From: Polaromonas sp.
GTDB taxonomy: Bacteria; Pseudomonadota; Gammaproteobacteria; Burkholderiales; Burkholderiaceae_C
Assembly: GCA_014376885.1 (NCBI GenBank)
Contig: JACMQR010000100.1
Span: forward strand, 1-7,491
DNA: 7,491 nucleotides
Direction of reading: 5' to 3'
In this document: piece after piece, positions 1 through 7,187 of the stretch
Layout: each line of letters opens with the position of its first letter
How positions within the stretch are numbered: position 1 is the first letter of the stretch
Translations under genes and position numbers: made by a program
Notes under the pieces: generated by a model
The model's input: the letters and a program-made list of their open reading frames with translations, nothing else
Told to the model about the DNA's origin: nothing
Database searches by the model: none

Positions 1-1170
1 GCCCCGGCCGCACGCACGCCCGCCCTGACAAGCCGGCTGCCCCGGGTCGGCACCACCATATTCACGGTCATGTCGGCGCTGGCGGCAGAAAAGGGCGCAG
101 TCAATCTCGGCCAGGGCTTTCCGGATTTCGACTGCGACCCGGCGCTGGTCAACGCCGTGACGGCGGCCATGCAGCAGGGCCACAACCAGTACCCGCCAAT
201 GGCCGGCGTACCGGCGCTGCGCCAAGCGGTGGCCGCCAAGCTGGCGGCGCTTTACAGCCGCAGCTATGACGCGGACAGCGAAATCACCATCACCGCCGGC
301 GCCACGCAGGCCATCATCACCATCGTCCTGGCCGTGGTGCATCCGGGCGACGAGGTGGTTGTGCTGGAGCCCTGCTATGACAGCTACATTCCCAATATCG
401 AACTGGCGGGCGGCACGGTAGTGCGCGTTCCCCTGACACCCGGCTCCTTTCGGCCCGACTTCGACAAGATCGAGGCCGCCATTGGCCCGCGGACACGCGC
501 CCTCATCGTCAACTCGCCGCACAACCCGAGCGCGACGGTCTGGACCGAGGCCGAGATGGCCCGGCTGCAGGACATCTTGGCGCCCACCGACGTGCTGCTC
601 GTCAGCGACGAGGTGTACGAGCACATGGTGTTTGACGCCGCGCTGGGCCGCAGGCACTGCAGCGCCGCGCAGTTTCCCGGGTTGGCGGCACGCGCTTTCA
701 TTGTCAGCAGCTTTGGGAAAACCTACCATGTCACAGGCTGGAAAGTAGGCTATGTGGCCGCACCGGCCGCGCTGACGGCCGAATTTCGCAAGGTGCATCA
801 GTTCAACGTGTTCACCGTCAACACGCCAGTGCAGCATGCGCTGGCCGCCTACATGGCCGACGACCGGCCCTACCGGGAGCTGCCGGCTTTTTACCAGCGC
901 AAGCGCGATTTGTTCCGGAGCGGCCTGGCCGGAACGCGCTTCAAGCTGATGCCCAGCGAGGGCAGCTATTTCCAGTGCGTTGACTACTCCGGCGTCAGCG
1001 ACCTGGGCGAAGCCGATTTCTGCCGCTGGCTGACGGCTGAAATCGGCGTGGCGGCGATTCCGCTGTCGGCGCTGTATGCCGACGGCTTCGAGCAGCGCAT
1101 CGTGCGCTTTTGCTTTGCGAAAAAAGACGCCACCTTGCAGTTGGCCGTTCAGCGGCTAGCCCGGCTGTAG
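1..1170 (+). CDS. ybdL: Methionine aminotransferase, YbdL-like (5'-truncated by window edge)
   Basis: This is a PLP-dependent class I/II aminotransferase. YbdL-type enzymes transaminate 2-oxo acids such as 4-methylthio-2-oxobutyrate and methionine, the last step of methionine salvage, in the cytosol. The frame is open from base 1 for 389 residues to TAG at 1168-1170. It reads SRLPRVGTTIFTVMSALA before GQGFPDFD, matching the start of E. coli YbdL (about 386 residues) from around its residue 10. So the ATG at 70 is internal, and only a few codons including the start lie before the window. Visible family motifs, in window numbering, are NSPHNP (N171, cofactor pocket), SDEVYEH (D203, Y206), SSFGKTYHVTGWK with the Schiff-base lysine at K240, and the carboxylate-binding arginine R369 in VRFCFAKK. 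No frameshift is seen. A strong hairpin lies 25 bases after the stop. Other substrates (kynurenine or aromatic amino acids) are possible; the fold and cofactor use are near certain. Confidence 0.93.
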   Translation, partial: APAARTPALTSRLPRVGTTIFTVMSALAAEKGAVNLGQGFPDFDCDPALVNAVTAAMQQGHNQYPPMAGVPALRQAVAAKLAALYSRSYDADSEITITAGATQAIITIVLAVVHPGDEVVVLEPCYDSYIPNIELAGGTVVRVPLTPGSFRPDFDKIEAAIGPRTRALIVNSPHNPSATVWTEAEMARLQDILAPTDVLLVSDEVYEHMVFDAALGRRHCSAAQFPGLAARAFIVSSFGKTYHVTGWKVGYVAAPAALTAEFRKVHQFNVFTVNTPVQHALAAYMADDRPYRELPAFYQRKRDLFRSGLAGTRFKLMPSEGSYFQCVDYSGVSDLGEADFCRWLTAEIGVAAIPLSALYADGFEQRIVRFCFAKKDATLQLAVQRLARL

Positions 1171-1194
1171 GTAACTCCTGACGCTGGCAGGGCC

Positions 1195-1228
1195 TGCCTT
1201 CCGGCTTGGCCGGGCAAGCCGGAAGGCA
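1195..1228 (+). terminator. 14-bp perfect hairpin after the aminotransferase gene
   Basis: Bases 1195-1208 are exactly complementary to 1215-1228, giving a 14-bp GC-rich stem with a 6-base loop (GCCGGG). It starts 25 bases after the aminotransferase stop and ends 41 bases before the next start codon. Position and strength suit a transcription terminator or an mRNA 3'-end stabiliser. The bases that follow (ACAATTTGG) are not a real U-tract, so intrinsic termination would be weak. It could instead be a leader structure for the small gene downstream, or a dispersed palindrome. Confidence 0.5.
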
Positions 1229-1257
1229 ACAATTTGGATTTGACTGGCCGAACAACC

Positions 1258-1263
1258 GAGGAG
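1258..1263 (+). promoter_or_regulatory. Ribosome binding site of the DUF3309 gene
   Basis: GAGGAG lies 6 bases before the ATG at 1270 and is close to a full Shine-Dalgarno match. It decides the start: an in-frame TTG at 1234 has no such site, and the extra 12 residues it would add are polar and do not fit the small hydrophobic protein. Confidence 0.75.
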
Positions 1264-1269
1264 TCTTTC

Positions 1270-1428
1270 ATGTCCCTGTCGCTCATCTTGCTGATTGTGC
1301 TGATCCTGTTTTTGGTCGGTGCGCTGCCCACCTGGGGCCACAGCCGCAGCTGGGGCTACGGTCCGAGCGGCGGCATTGGCCTGGTGGTGGTGATCCTGGT
1401 CGTGCTGCTGCTGATGGGCCGCATCTAG
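1270..1428 (+). CDS. DUF3309 family small membrane protein
   Basis: A 52-residue protein of unknown function that matches the short DUF3309 type found widely in proteobacteria. It has two hydrophobic segments, roughly residues 2-20 and 35-50. They are joined by a conserved polar, glycine-rich turn with the motif PTWGHSRSWGYGPSGG, typical of this family, so it is probably a hairpin in the inner membrane. The ATG at 1270 is preceded by a strong GAGGAG site. It lies 99 bases after the aminotransferase gene, from which a hairpin separates it, and its stop is 27 bases from the stop of the convergent hrpA gene. It is therefore probably transcribed alone or by read-through. No clear promoter was found in the gap. 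Homologues are often reported as hypothetical proteins, and nothing here reveals a partner or role. Confidence 0.85.
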   Translation: MSLSLILLIVLILFLVGALPTWGHSRSWGYGPSGGIGLVVVILVVLLLMGRI

Positions 1429-1455
1429 GAGCCTGAGTTTTTAGGTGAGGATTTT

Positions 1456-4400
1456 TCAGCTGTTCAGTTGCGCCCAGAGTTTGTCCAGGCGCTTGATGCT
1501 GACCGGCTGGGGGGTGCGGAGTTCCTGCGCAAAAAAGCTGATTCGCAACTCTTCAAGCAGCCAGCGGTATTCCTGCAGGCGCAGGTCGGCCGCACCCTTG
1601 CGCTCGCCCACCAGGCGCCAGTAACGCTGCTCGTGCGGCCGCAGTTCGGCCAGGCGCGCCGCGTCCCGGGCCGGGTCGGCGCGCCACTTGTCCATTCGCA
1701 AAGTGATGCCCTTGAGATAGCGGGCGAAGTGCTGAAGCTGGCTGTACGGGGTGGCGGTCAGAAATTTCTTGGACACCAGGCGCCCGAGCTGCTGGCTGGC
1801 GTCCTGGGCGCTGTCAAGGGCGTTTTTCGTGTCCTTGATTTTTCGCTGCGCAGCGGCGAACTCGACCAGAATCGCCCCCGCCAGTCGGGCCACTTCGCTG
1901 GCGATCAGGGTCAGCCGGCCGCGCCCCTCGTCCAGCCGTTTCTTGAAATCGGCCTCAGAGGTCGGCAGCGGCTCCAGCAGGAAAGCCCGGTCCAGCGCGA
2001 CTTCGATGATCTGCTGGCGCAGCTCGTCCACCGTGCCGCCGCCTGAGTTGTCGCCAGCGCGGCCCACCAGCATATAGGCCGTGGTCATCTTCATCAGCTC
2101 GGGCAGGTTTTTTTCCAGGTATTTCAGCGTCTCCTTGATTTGCAGCGAAAACAAGCGCCGCAGGCCGGCCCGATGTTTGGCGGCAGCGGCATCGGGCTCG
2201 TCGAACACCTCGATCGCCACCCCATCGCCCAGGTCGATCAGGGCGGGAAACCCGATCAGGGTCTGCCTGCCCCTGCCGATTTCCATCAGCTCGGGGAGCT
2301 CGCCAAAGCTCCAGCCGGTGTAGCGCTCAGGCGCCTTGATTGCTATTTTTTGAGGAGCACTGCGTGCCTGCTCCGCCTGCATATCAGGCTGTTTTGACAT
2401 GAAATTCTGCTTTGAATCAACATTTTTTCTGGTGTTTGCGGGGTTTGCAATGTTTGGCGGCAGAGGCGCAACCTTGCCCAGGTTCTTCAACCCGGCCAGC
2501 GCCTGAAAAGCGCCGCGCGCCTGCGCGCCCAGTTCGACCTTGAGCGCGGCCAGGTTGCGGCCCGCGCCAAGCTGGCGGCCGTGCTCGTCGACCACCCGAA
2601 AGTTCATGAACAGGTGGGCCGGCAGCATGTCCAGCTTCAAGTCGGCGCGGTTGATGTCGAGCGACGTGGCCGCCTGCACCCATTTCAACACCGCGTCGGT
2701 CAGCGAACCGGTGCCAAACCTTTCGGCCTGCTGCAACTCCTGCGCCATCCGGGTGGCGGTGTCCGGCAGGGGCACCAGCCGGGAGCGCGGTCGCTGGTGC
2801 AGGGTCTTGATAAGCGCCTGAACCTTGTCCTTGAGCATGCCGGGCACCAGCCATTCGCAGCGCTCTTCGCTCACCTGGTTGAGGGCAAAGATCGGCACCT
2901 CGGCGGTCACGCCGTCGCGCGCGTCGCCCGGCTCGTGCAGGTACACCGCCAGGCAATCAACGCCGCCCAGGCGCAGCGTCTTCGGAAATGCCTGCGCGGT
3001 GATGCCGGCCGCCTCATGGCGCATCAGCGCGTCCTGGCTGAGCAGCAGCAGGTCTGGCTGCTTCTTGACCTCGGATTTAAACCAGCTCTCGCAGCCCGCG
3101 CCGGTGCAGGTGTCGGCGGGCAGCTGCTGGTCGTAAAACGCATAGATCAGCTCCTCGTCGACCAGCACATCCTGGCGCCGCGCCTTGTGCTCCAGGTCCT
3201 GGACGTGGGCGATCATCTTGTCGTTGGCAGCCAAAAAGGGCAGCTTCGTGTCCCAGTTGCCCGCGATCAACGCCTCTCGGATGAAGATTTCGCGCGAGGT
3301 GACCGGGTCGATCTTGCCGAAGTTGACGCGCCGCCCGCTGTACACCACCACCCCGTACAGCGTGGCCCGCTCCAGCGCGGTCACCTGGGCGGATTTTTTC
3401 TCCCAGTGCGGATCGAGCAGCTGCTTTTTCAAAAGATGGCCGCCCGCCTGCTCGATCCATTGCGGGTCGATATTGGCCAGCCCCCGGCCAAACAGGCGCG
3501 TGGTTTCGACCAGCTCGGCAGCCATCATCCAGCGGCCCGGTTTTTTGCTCAGCCGCGCGCCAGGATGGCGGTAAAACCGAATGCCGCGCGCGCCCAGGTA
3601 CCAGTCGTCGTCATCGCTTTTCAGGCCGATATTGCCCAGCAGGCCGCACAGCAGCGACAAATGGAGCTGCTCGTAGCTGGCCGGCTGGACATTCAAAAGC
3701 CAGCCCTGCTCGCCAACGACGGCCTGCAGCTGCGAATGGATGTCGCGCCATTCGCGCACGCGGCGGATGTTGACGAAATTTTCGCGCAGCAGGTTTTCAT
3801 ACTGCCGGTTGCTCAGCTTGTGGCTGGGCGCGGCTGCGGGAAGGTCATGGGCATCAGCAGAGGGCAACGAAGTAGTCATTCGCTGGTGGACGGGCAAGAA
3901 CGCCTGGTTCCCCGCCCCTTTGGGCACAGGCCTGGGCGGCGGCTGCACCCGTCCGCCGCGCGACTCATTGAGCCATTTCCACAGCTTCAGGTAACCAACG
4001 AACTCGCTTTTCTCGTCGTCGAACTTGGCATGTGCCTGGTCGGCCTGGGCCTGCTTGTCCATCGGCCGGTCGCGCACATCCTGCACGCTAAGAGCGCTGG
4101 CAATCACCAGCACTTCGTCCAGGGCCTTGCGGTCCTTGGCTTCCAGGATCATCCGGCCGACGCGCGGGTCCAGTGGCAGCTTGGCCAGCGTGCGGCCCAC
4201 CGGCGTCAGTTCGTTGTCGTCGTCGACCGCGCCCAGCTCGGCCAGCAGCTGGTAGCCGTCGGCAATGGCGCGGCGCTGCGGCGGCTCGATGAATGCGAAA
4301 TCCTCGATGGTGCCCAGATGCAGCGCTTTCATACGCAGAATCACCGATGCCAAAGAGCTGCGCAAAATCTCCGGGTCGGTAAAGCGCGGCCGGCTTAAAA

Positions 4401-5610
4401 AGTCGGGCTCGTCGTACAGCCGGATGCAGATGCCGTCGGCCACCCGGCCGCAGCGCCCGGCGCGCTGGTTGGCCGACGACTGCGAAATCGGCTCGACCAT
4501 CAGCTGCTCGACCTTGCTTCTGAAACTGTAGCGCTTGACGCGCGCCGTTCCGGCGTCAATGACATACCGGATACCCGGCACCGTGAGCGACGTTTCGGCA
4601 ACATTGGTGGCCAACACAATGCGCCGGCCGCTGTGGCCGTCGAAAATTCGGTCCTGCTCGGCCGGGCTCAGGCGCGCAAACAACGGCAGCACCTCGGCAT
4701 TGCGCATCATGGGCTTGGGCGCCAAATGCTTGCGCAGATGGTCGGCAGCTTCACGGATTTCGCGCTCGCCAGGCAAAAATACCAAAATATCGCCGGCGCT
4801 GTGCGGACTGAGCCAGAGTTCGTCAACCGCCTCGGCAATCGCGTCGTTCAGGTCATGCTCGCGCGACTCTTCGAACGGCCGGTAGCGCTGCTCGACCGGA
4901 AACATCCGGCCCGACACCATGATCACGGGCGCCGGCACCAAAGGCCCCCACGATCCGCGCGGCGCGTCGTCACTGCCCCCCACGGGGGCGTCGCTTGGCT
5001 TGGGGCGGCCCTGCGCCTGCGCGGGCATCGCAAAGTAGTCAGCAAAGCGCTGGGCGTCGATCGTCGCCGACGTAATCACCACCTTCAGATCGGGCCGGCG
5101 CGGCAGCAGCTGGCGCAGGTAGCCGAGCAAAAAGTCGATGTTCAGGCTGCGCTCGTGCGCCTCGTCGATGATGATCGTGTCATAGGCGCGCAGCAGCGGG
5201 TCGGTCTGCGTCTCGGCCAGCAAGATGCCGTCGGTCATCAGCTTGACCGACGCATCGCGGCTAAGCCGGTCCTGAAAACGCACCTTGAAGCCGACCACGT
5301 CGCCGAGCGGCGTTTTCAGCTCTTCGGCAATCCGCTTGGCCACGCTGGACGCGGCAATGCGGCGCGGCTGGGTGTGGCCGATCAGCTTACCCTGACCGGG
5401 CGGATAGTTGAGCTTGCCGCGCCCCATGGCCAGGGCGATTTTCGGCAGCTGCGTGGTTTTTCCCGAGCCGGTTTCGCCGCAGACGATGATGACCTGGTGC
5501 GCCGTCAGCGCCGCAGCGATGTCATCGCGTTTGCCCGATACCGGCAAAGATTCAGGAAATGTAATGGCCAGAGGGGACAAGGAAGGAAGCAAGGCAGGCC
5601 CAGCAATCAA
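1456..5610 (-). CDS. hrpA: ATP-dependent RNA helicase HrpA (DEAH box)
   Basis: A cytosolic DEAH-box 3'-5' RNA helicase of 1384 residues. In E. coli HrpA is linked to fimbrial mRNA processing and to dealing with stalled ribosomes. Visible motifs are GETGSGKT (45-52), DEAH (149-152), SAT (181-183), LATNVAETSLT (333-343) and QRAGRCGR (382-389). A winged-helix/HA2 region follows (about 415-540), then an OB-fold region (about 600-690), then the long HrpA-specific DUF3418 C-terminus to the end, closing with a PVSIKRLDKL-like tail as in E. coli. It is longer than E. coli HrpA (about 1300) although it lacks that protein's ~80-residue N-terminal extension. The extra length comes from three linkers at about 197-226, 552-597 and 1046-1096. 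The start is uncertain: TTG at 5610-5608 is the first possible codon after an in-frame TAA, no ATG occurs before the Walker A motif, and no Shine-Dalgarno site is visible. It is divergent from argA and convergent with the DUF3309 gene. Confidence 0.96.
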   Translation of the reverse strand: MIAGPALLPSLSPLAITFPESLPVSGKRDDIAAALTAHQVIIVCGETGSGKTTQLPKIALAMGRGKLNYPPGQGKLIGHTQPRRIAASSVAKRIAEELKTPLGDVVGFKVRFQDRLSRDASVKLMTDGILLAETQTDPLLRAYDTIIIDEAHERSLNIDFLLGYLRQLLPRRPDLKVVITSATIDAQRFADYFAMPAQAQGRPKPSDAPVGGSDDAPRGSWGPLVPAPVIMVSGRMFPVEQRYRPFEESREHDLNDAIAEAVDELWLSPHSAGDILVFLPGEREIREAADHLRKHLAPKPMMRNAEVLPLFARLSPAEQDRIFDGHSGRRIVLATNVAETSLTVPGIRYVIDAGTARVKRYSFRSKVEQLMVEPISQSSANQRAGRCGRVADGICIRLYDEPDFLSRPRFTDPEILRSSLASVILRMKALHLGTIEDFAFIEPPQRRAIADGYQLLAELGAVDDDNELTPVGRTLAKLPLDPRVGRMILEAKDRKALDEVLVIASALSVQDVRDRPMDKQAQADQAHAKFDDEKSEFVGYLKLWKWLNESRGGRVQPPPRPVPKGAGNQAFLPVHQRMTTSLPSADAHDLPAAAPSHKLSNRQYENLLRENFVNIRRVREWRDIHSQLQAVVGEQGWLLNVQPASYEQLHLSLLCGLLGNIGLKSDDDDWYLGARGIRFYRHPGARLSKKPGRWMMAAELVETTRLFGRGLANIDPQWIEQAGGHLLKKQLLDPHWEKKSAQVTALERATLYGVVVYSGRRVNFGKIDPVTSREIFIREALIAGNWDTKLPFLAANDKMIAHVQDLEHKARRQDVLVDEELIYAFYDQQLPADTCTGAGCESWFKSEVKKQPDLLLLSQDALMRHEAAGITAQAFPKTLRLGGVDCLAVYLHEPGDARDGVTAEVPIFALNQVSEERCEWLVPGMLKDKVQALIKTLHQRPRSRLVPLPDTATRMAQELQQAERFGTGSLTDAVLKWVQAATSLDINRADLKLDMLPAHLFMNFRVVDEHGRQLGAGRNLAALKVELGAQARGAFQALAGLKNLGKVAPLPPNIANPANTRKNVDSKQNFMSKQPDMQAEQARSAPQKIAIKAPERYTGWSFGELPELMEIGRGRQTLIGFPALIDLGDGVAIEVFDEPDAAAAKHRAGLRRLFSLQIKETLKYLEKNLPELMKMTTAYMLVGRAGDNSGGGTVDELRQQIIEVALDRAFLLEPLPTSEADFKKRLDEGRGRLTLIASEVARLAGAILVEFAAAQRKIKDTKNALDSAQDASQQLGRLVSKKFLTATPYSQLQHFARYLKGITLRMDKWRADPARDAARLAELRPHEQRYWRLVGERKGAADLRLQEYRWLLEELRISFFAQELRTPQPVSIKRLDKLWAQLNS
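2336..2398. repeat. Repeat-like double palindrome inside hrpA (third linker)
   Basis: Two hairpins sit back to back here: GGAGCA (2354-2359) pairs with TGCTCC (2369-2374), and GCCTG (2375-2379) with CAGGC (2385-2389). A T-rich flank (TTGCTATTTTTTGAGG) lies on one side and TGTTTTGAC on the other. The stretch is richer in A and T than the surrounding gene. The pattern CGCCTG, CATAT, CAG is shared with the intergenic stretch at about 7215-7233. It also resembles, from memory, short repeats scattered between genes in Comamonadaceae. It falls in a linker of HrpA absent from the E. coli protein and is read through in frame (residues about 1072-1092). Confidence 0.5.
4943..5010. repeat. REP-like palindromic element inside hrpA (first linker)
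   Basis: The centre is GCCCCC (4975-4980), CAC, GGGGGC (4984-4989), a perfect 6-bp stem. Outer bases CCCCA (4946-4950) and TGGGG (5001-5005) are also complementary, and a CGCGCGGCGCG block lies between, so the whole stretch can fold. I recall very similar sequences, GGCCCCCACG at one end and CTTGGGGCGGCC at the other around a CCCCC/GGGGG hairpin, as dispersed repeats in Comamonadaceae. Read on the hrpA strand it encodes GRPKPSDAPVGGSDDAPRGSWGP. That interrupts the first helicase domain between SATIDAQRFADYF and APVIMVSGR, where E. coli HrpA has almost nothing. Confidence 0.65.
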
Positions 5611-5651
5611 AACTGCGGATTATCGGCGCTCTGCCTGAACATCGCCTGTCC

Positions 5652-5669
5652 GCCAGGCTTTTGCCTGGC
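5652..5669. repeat. Hairpin in the hrpA-argA divergent intergenic region
   Basis: GCCAGGC (5652-5658) and GCCTGGC (5663-5669) form a perfect 7-bp stem with a TTTT loop. A 10-base perfect palindrome, GGGCTAGCCC (5671-5680), follows at once, and a run of eight T lies at 5706-5713. The pair sits about 42 bases before the hrpA start and 118 before the argA start, so it may lie in the 5' leader of either transcript or be an operator. I see no convincing -35/-10 pair on either strand. Confidence 0.4.
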
Positions 5670-5786
5670 TGGGCTAGCCCGGGCCGTCCCTTACACTGAC
5701 CGCTCTTTTTTTTGTTCCTCCGGCAAAGGCGTTCAGGCAACGCTCTGCATGGTTTCATGCCAGTGTCCGAACCCCGAAAGCGCGCC

Positions 5787-7136
5787 ATGTCCACGGTCTT
5801 TAATTTCACCTTTGTGCCCTGGTTTCGCTCGGTGGCGCCTTACATCCACAAATTTCGCAACCAGACCTTTGTGGTGGGCATTTGCGGCGAAGCCATTGCA
5901 GCGGGCAAGCTGCCGCATCTGGCGCAGGACCTGGCGATGATCCAGAGCATGGGCGTGAAGGTGGTGCTGGTGCACGGCTTTCGGCCCCAGGTCAACGAGC
6001 AGCTCAAAGCCAAGGGCCACGCGGCGAAATATTCGCACGGCATGCGCATCACCGACGAAGTCGCGCTCGACTGCGCGCAGGAAGCGGCCGGCCAGCTGCG
6101 CTACGAGATCGAAGCCGCCTTCAGCCAGGGCCTGCCGAACACGCCGATGGCTGGCTCGACCATCCGGGTGATCTCGGGCAACTTCATCACCGCCCGGCCG
6201 GTCGGGATCGTCGACGGCGTGGATTTCCAGCATTCGGGCCTGGTGCGCAAGGTCGATGTGGCCGGCATCTCCCGCACGCTGGACTTCAATGCAATGGTCT
6301 TGATCTCGCCCTTCGGCTTTTCCCCGACTGGCGAGGCCTTCAACCTGACGATGGAAGAAGTGGCCACCAGCGTGTCGATTGCGCTGCAGGCCGACAAGCT
6401 GATTTTTGTCACTGAAGTGCCCGGCATCCGGACCCAGCCGGGCGAAGCCGGCAGCGAAGACAATCCCGTTGACACCGAGCTGCCCCTGGCCGCAGCAGAA
6501 CAACTGCTGGCCCGCTCGCCGGCCGGTCAGCAGCCGAGCGACACCGCTTTTTACCTGCAGCACTGCGTGACCGCCTGCAAGGCCGGCGTCGAGCGCAGCC
6601 ACATCATCCCGTTCGCGGTTGATGGCGCACTGCTGTTGGAGATCTATGTGCATGACGGCATCGGCACCATGGTGGTCGATGAAAAGCTCGAAGAACTGCG
6701 CGAAGCCACTGCCGACGACGTCGGCGGCATCTTGCAGCTCATCGAGCCGTTTGAAAAGGACGGCACGCTGGTCAAGCGCAGCCGTACCGAGATCGAGCGC
6801 GACGCTGACCACTACACCATCGTCGAGCATGACGGCGTGATCTTTGCCTGCGCCGCGCTCTATCCCTATCCAGAGGCCAAGACCGCCGAGATGGCAGCGC
6901 TGACCGTGTCGCCACAAAGCCAGGGCCAGGGCGACGGCGAAAAAATCTTGAAACGCATCGAGCAGCGCGCCCGGGCGGCCGGCCTGCAGAGCATCTTTGT
7001 GCTGACCACCCGCACCATGCACTGGTTCATCAAGCGCGGCTTCGTCCAAATGGACCCGGACTGGCTGCCAGATGCCCGCAAGCGCAAGTACAACTGGGAC
7101 CGCAAAAGCCAGGTGCTGGTGAAAAAGCTGGGCTGA
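5787..7136 (+). CDS. argA: Amino-acid N-acetyltransferase (N-acetylglutamate synthase) ArgA
   Basis: It transfers acetyl from acetyl-CoA to glutamate, the first step of arginine biosynthesis, in the cytosol. The 449 residues compare well with 443 in E. coli ArgA and align end to end. An amino-acid-kinase-like domain (about 25-285) includes KVVLVHGFRPQ, RITD, ISGNFITARPVGIVDGVDF and TGEAFNLT. In this family that domain binds arginine for feedback inhibition and has no kinase activity. A GNAT acetyltransferase domain (about 305-435) has the acetyl-CoA loop QGQGDGEKIL (from residue 379) and LTTRTMHWFIKRGF. The ATG at 5787 gives the usual MSTVFNFTFVPWFRS start of betaproteobacterial ArgA, with a weak GAAAG six bases upstream. 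In-frame ATG 5757 and TTG 5712 add unconserved residues and lack a ribosome site. It is divergent from hrpA and followed by a weak terminator. No ArgR-type operator was recognised. Confidence 0.96.
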   Translation: MSTVFNFTFVPWFRSVAPYIHKFRNQTFVVGICGEAIAAGKLPHLAQDLAMIQSMGVKVVLVHGFRPQVNEQLKAKGHAAKYSHGMRITDEVALDCAQEAAGQLRYEIEAAFSQGLPNTPMAGSTIRVISGNFITARPVGIVDGVDFQHSGLVRKVDVAGISRTLDFNAMVLISPFGFSPTGEAFNLTMEEVATSVSIALQADKLIFVTEVPGIRTQPGEAGSEDNPVDTELPLAAAEQLLARSPAGQQPSDTAFYLQHCVTACKAGVERSHIIPFAVDGALLLEIYVHDGIGTMVVDEKLEELREATADDVGGILQLIEPFEKDGTLVKRSRTEIERDADHYTIVEHDGVIFACAALYPYPEAKTAEMAALTVSPQSQGQGDGEKILKRIEQRARAAGLQSIFVLTTRTMHWFIKRGFVQMDPDWLPDARKRKYNWDRKSQVLVKKLG

Positions 7137-7145
7137 CCGCCGTAC

Positions 7146-7187
7146 GCACAGCCCATTGCCAAGGCTTCTGTTGCTTACTGTGCTTTT
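7146..7187 (+). terminator. Possible weak terminator after argA
   Basis: GCACAG (7146-7151) is complementary to CTGTGC (7178-7183), which runs directly into TTTTAAT. The arrangement and its place 10 bases after the argA stop fit an intrinsic terminator. The stem is only 6 bp and the loop 26 bases, although AGCC (7150-7153) and GGCT (7163-7166) give an alternative inner pairing. Confidence is low. Confidence 0.3.

Noticed and set aside
70..72. ATG as start of the aminotransferase
   Set aside because: The upstream in-frame residues to base 1 (SRLPRVGTTIFTV) match the conserved N-terminus of YbdL, so the true start precedes the window.
1234..1269. TTG start extending the DUF3309 protein by 12 residues
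   Set aside because: No ribosome site precedes it, while ATG 1270 has GAGGAG at proper spacing and gives the normal family length.
1429..1455. Bidirectional terminator between the convergent DUF3309 and hrpA genes
   Set aside because: The 27 bases have two short T runs but I could not pair a stem of more than three or four bases.
2581..4398. Open frame of 605 codons on the + strand inside hrpA
   Set aside because: It is antisense to hrpA, whose protein matches a known family along its full length. Long antisense frames are usual in GC-rich genes, and the translation shows no recognisable domain.
5712..5786. TTG 5712 or ATG 5757 as the argA start
   Set aside because: Both add arginine-rich residues not found in ArgA and neither has a ribosome site; ATG 5787 gives the conserved N-terminus.
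4633..5940. Open frame of 435 codons on the + strand over the hrpA 5' half and the argA start
   Set aside because: It covers parts of two well-supported genes and the intergenic region, with an arginine/histidine-rich translation typical of shadow frames.
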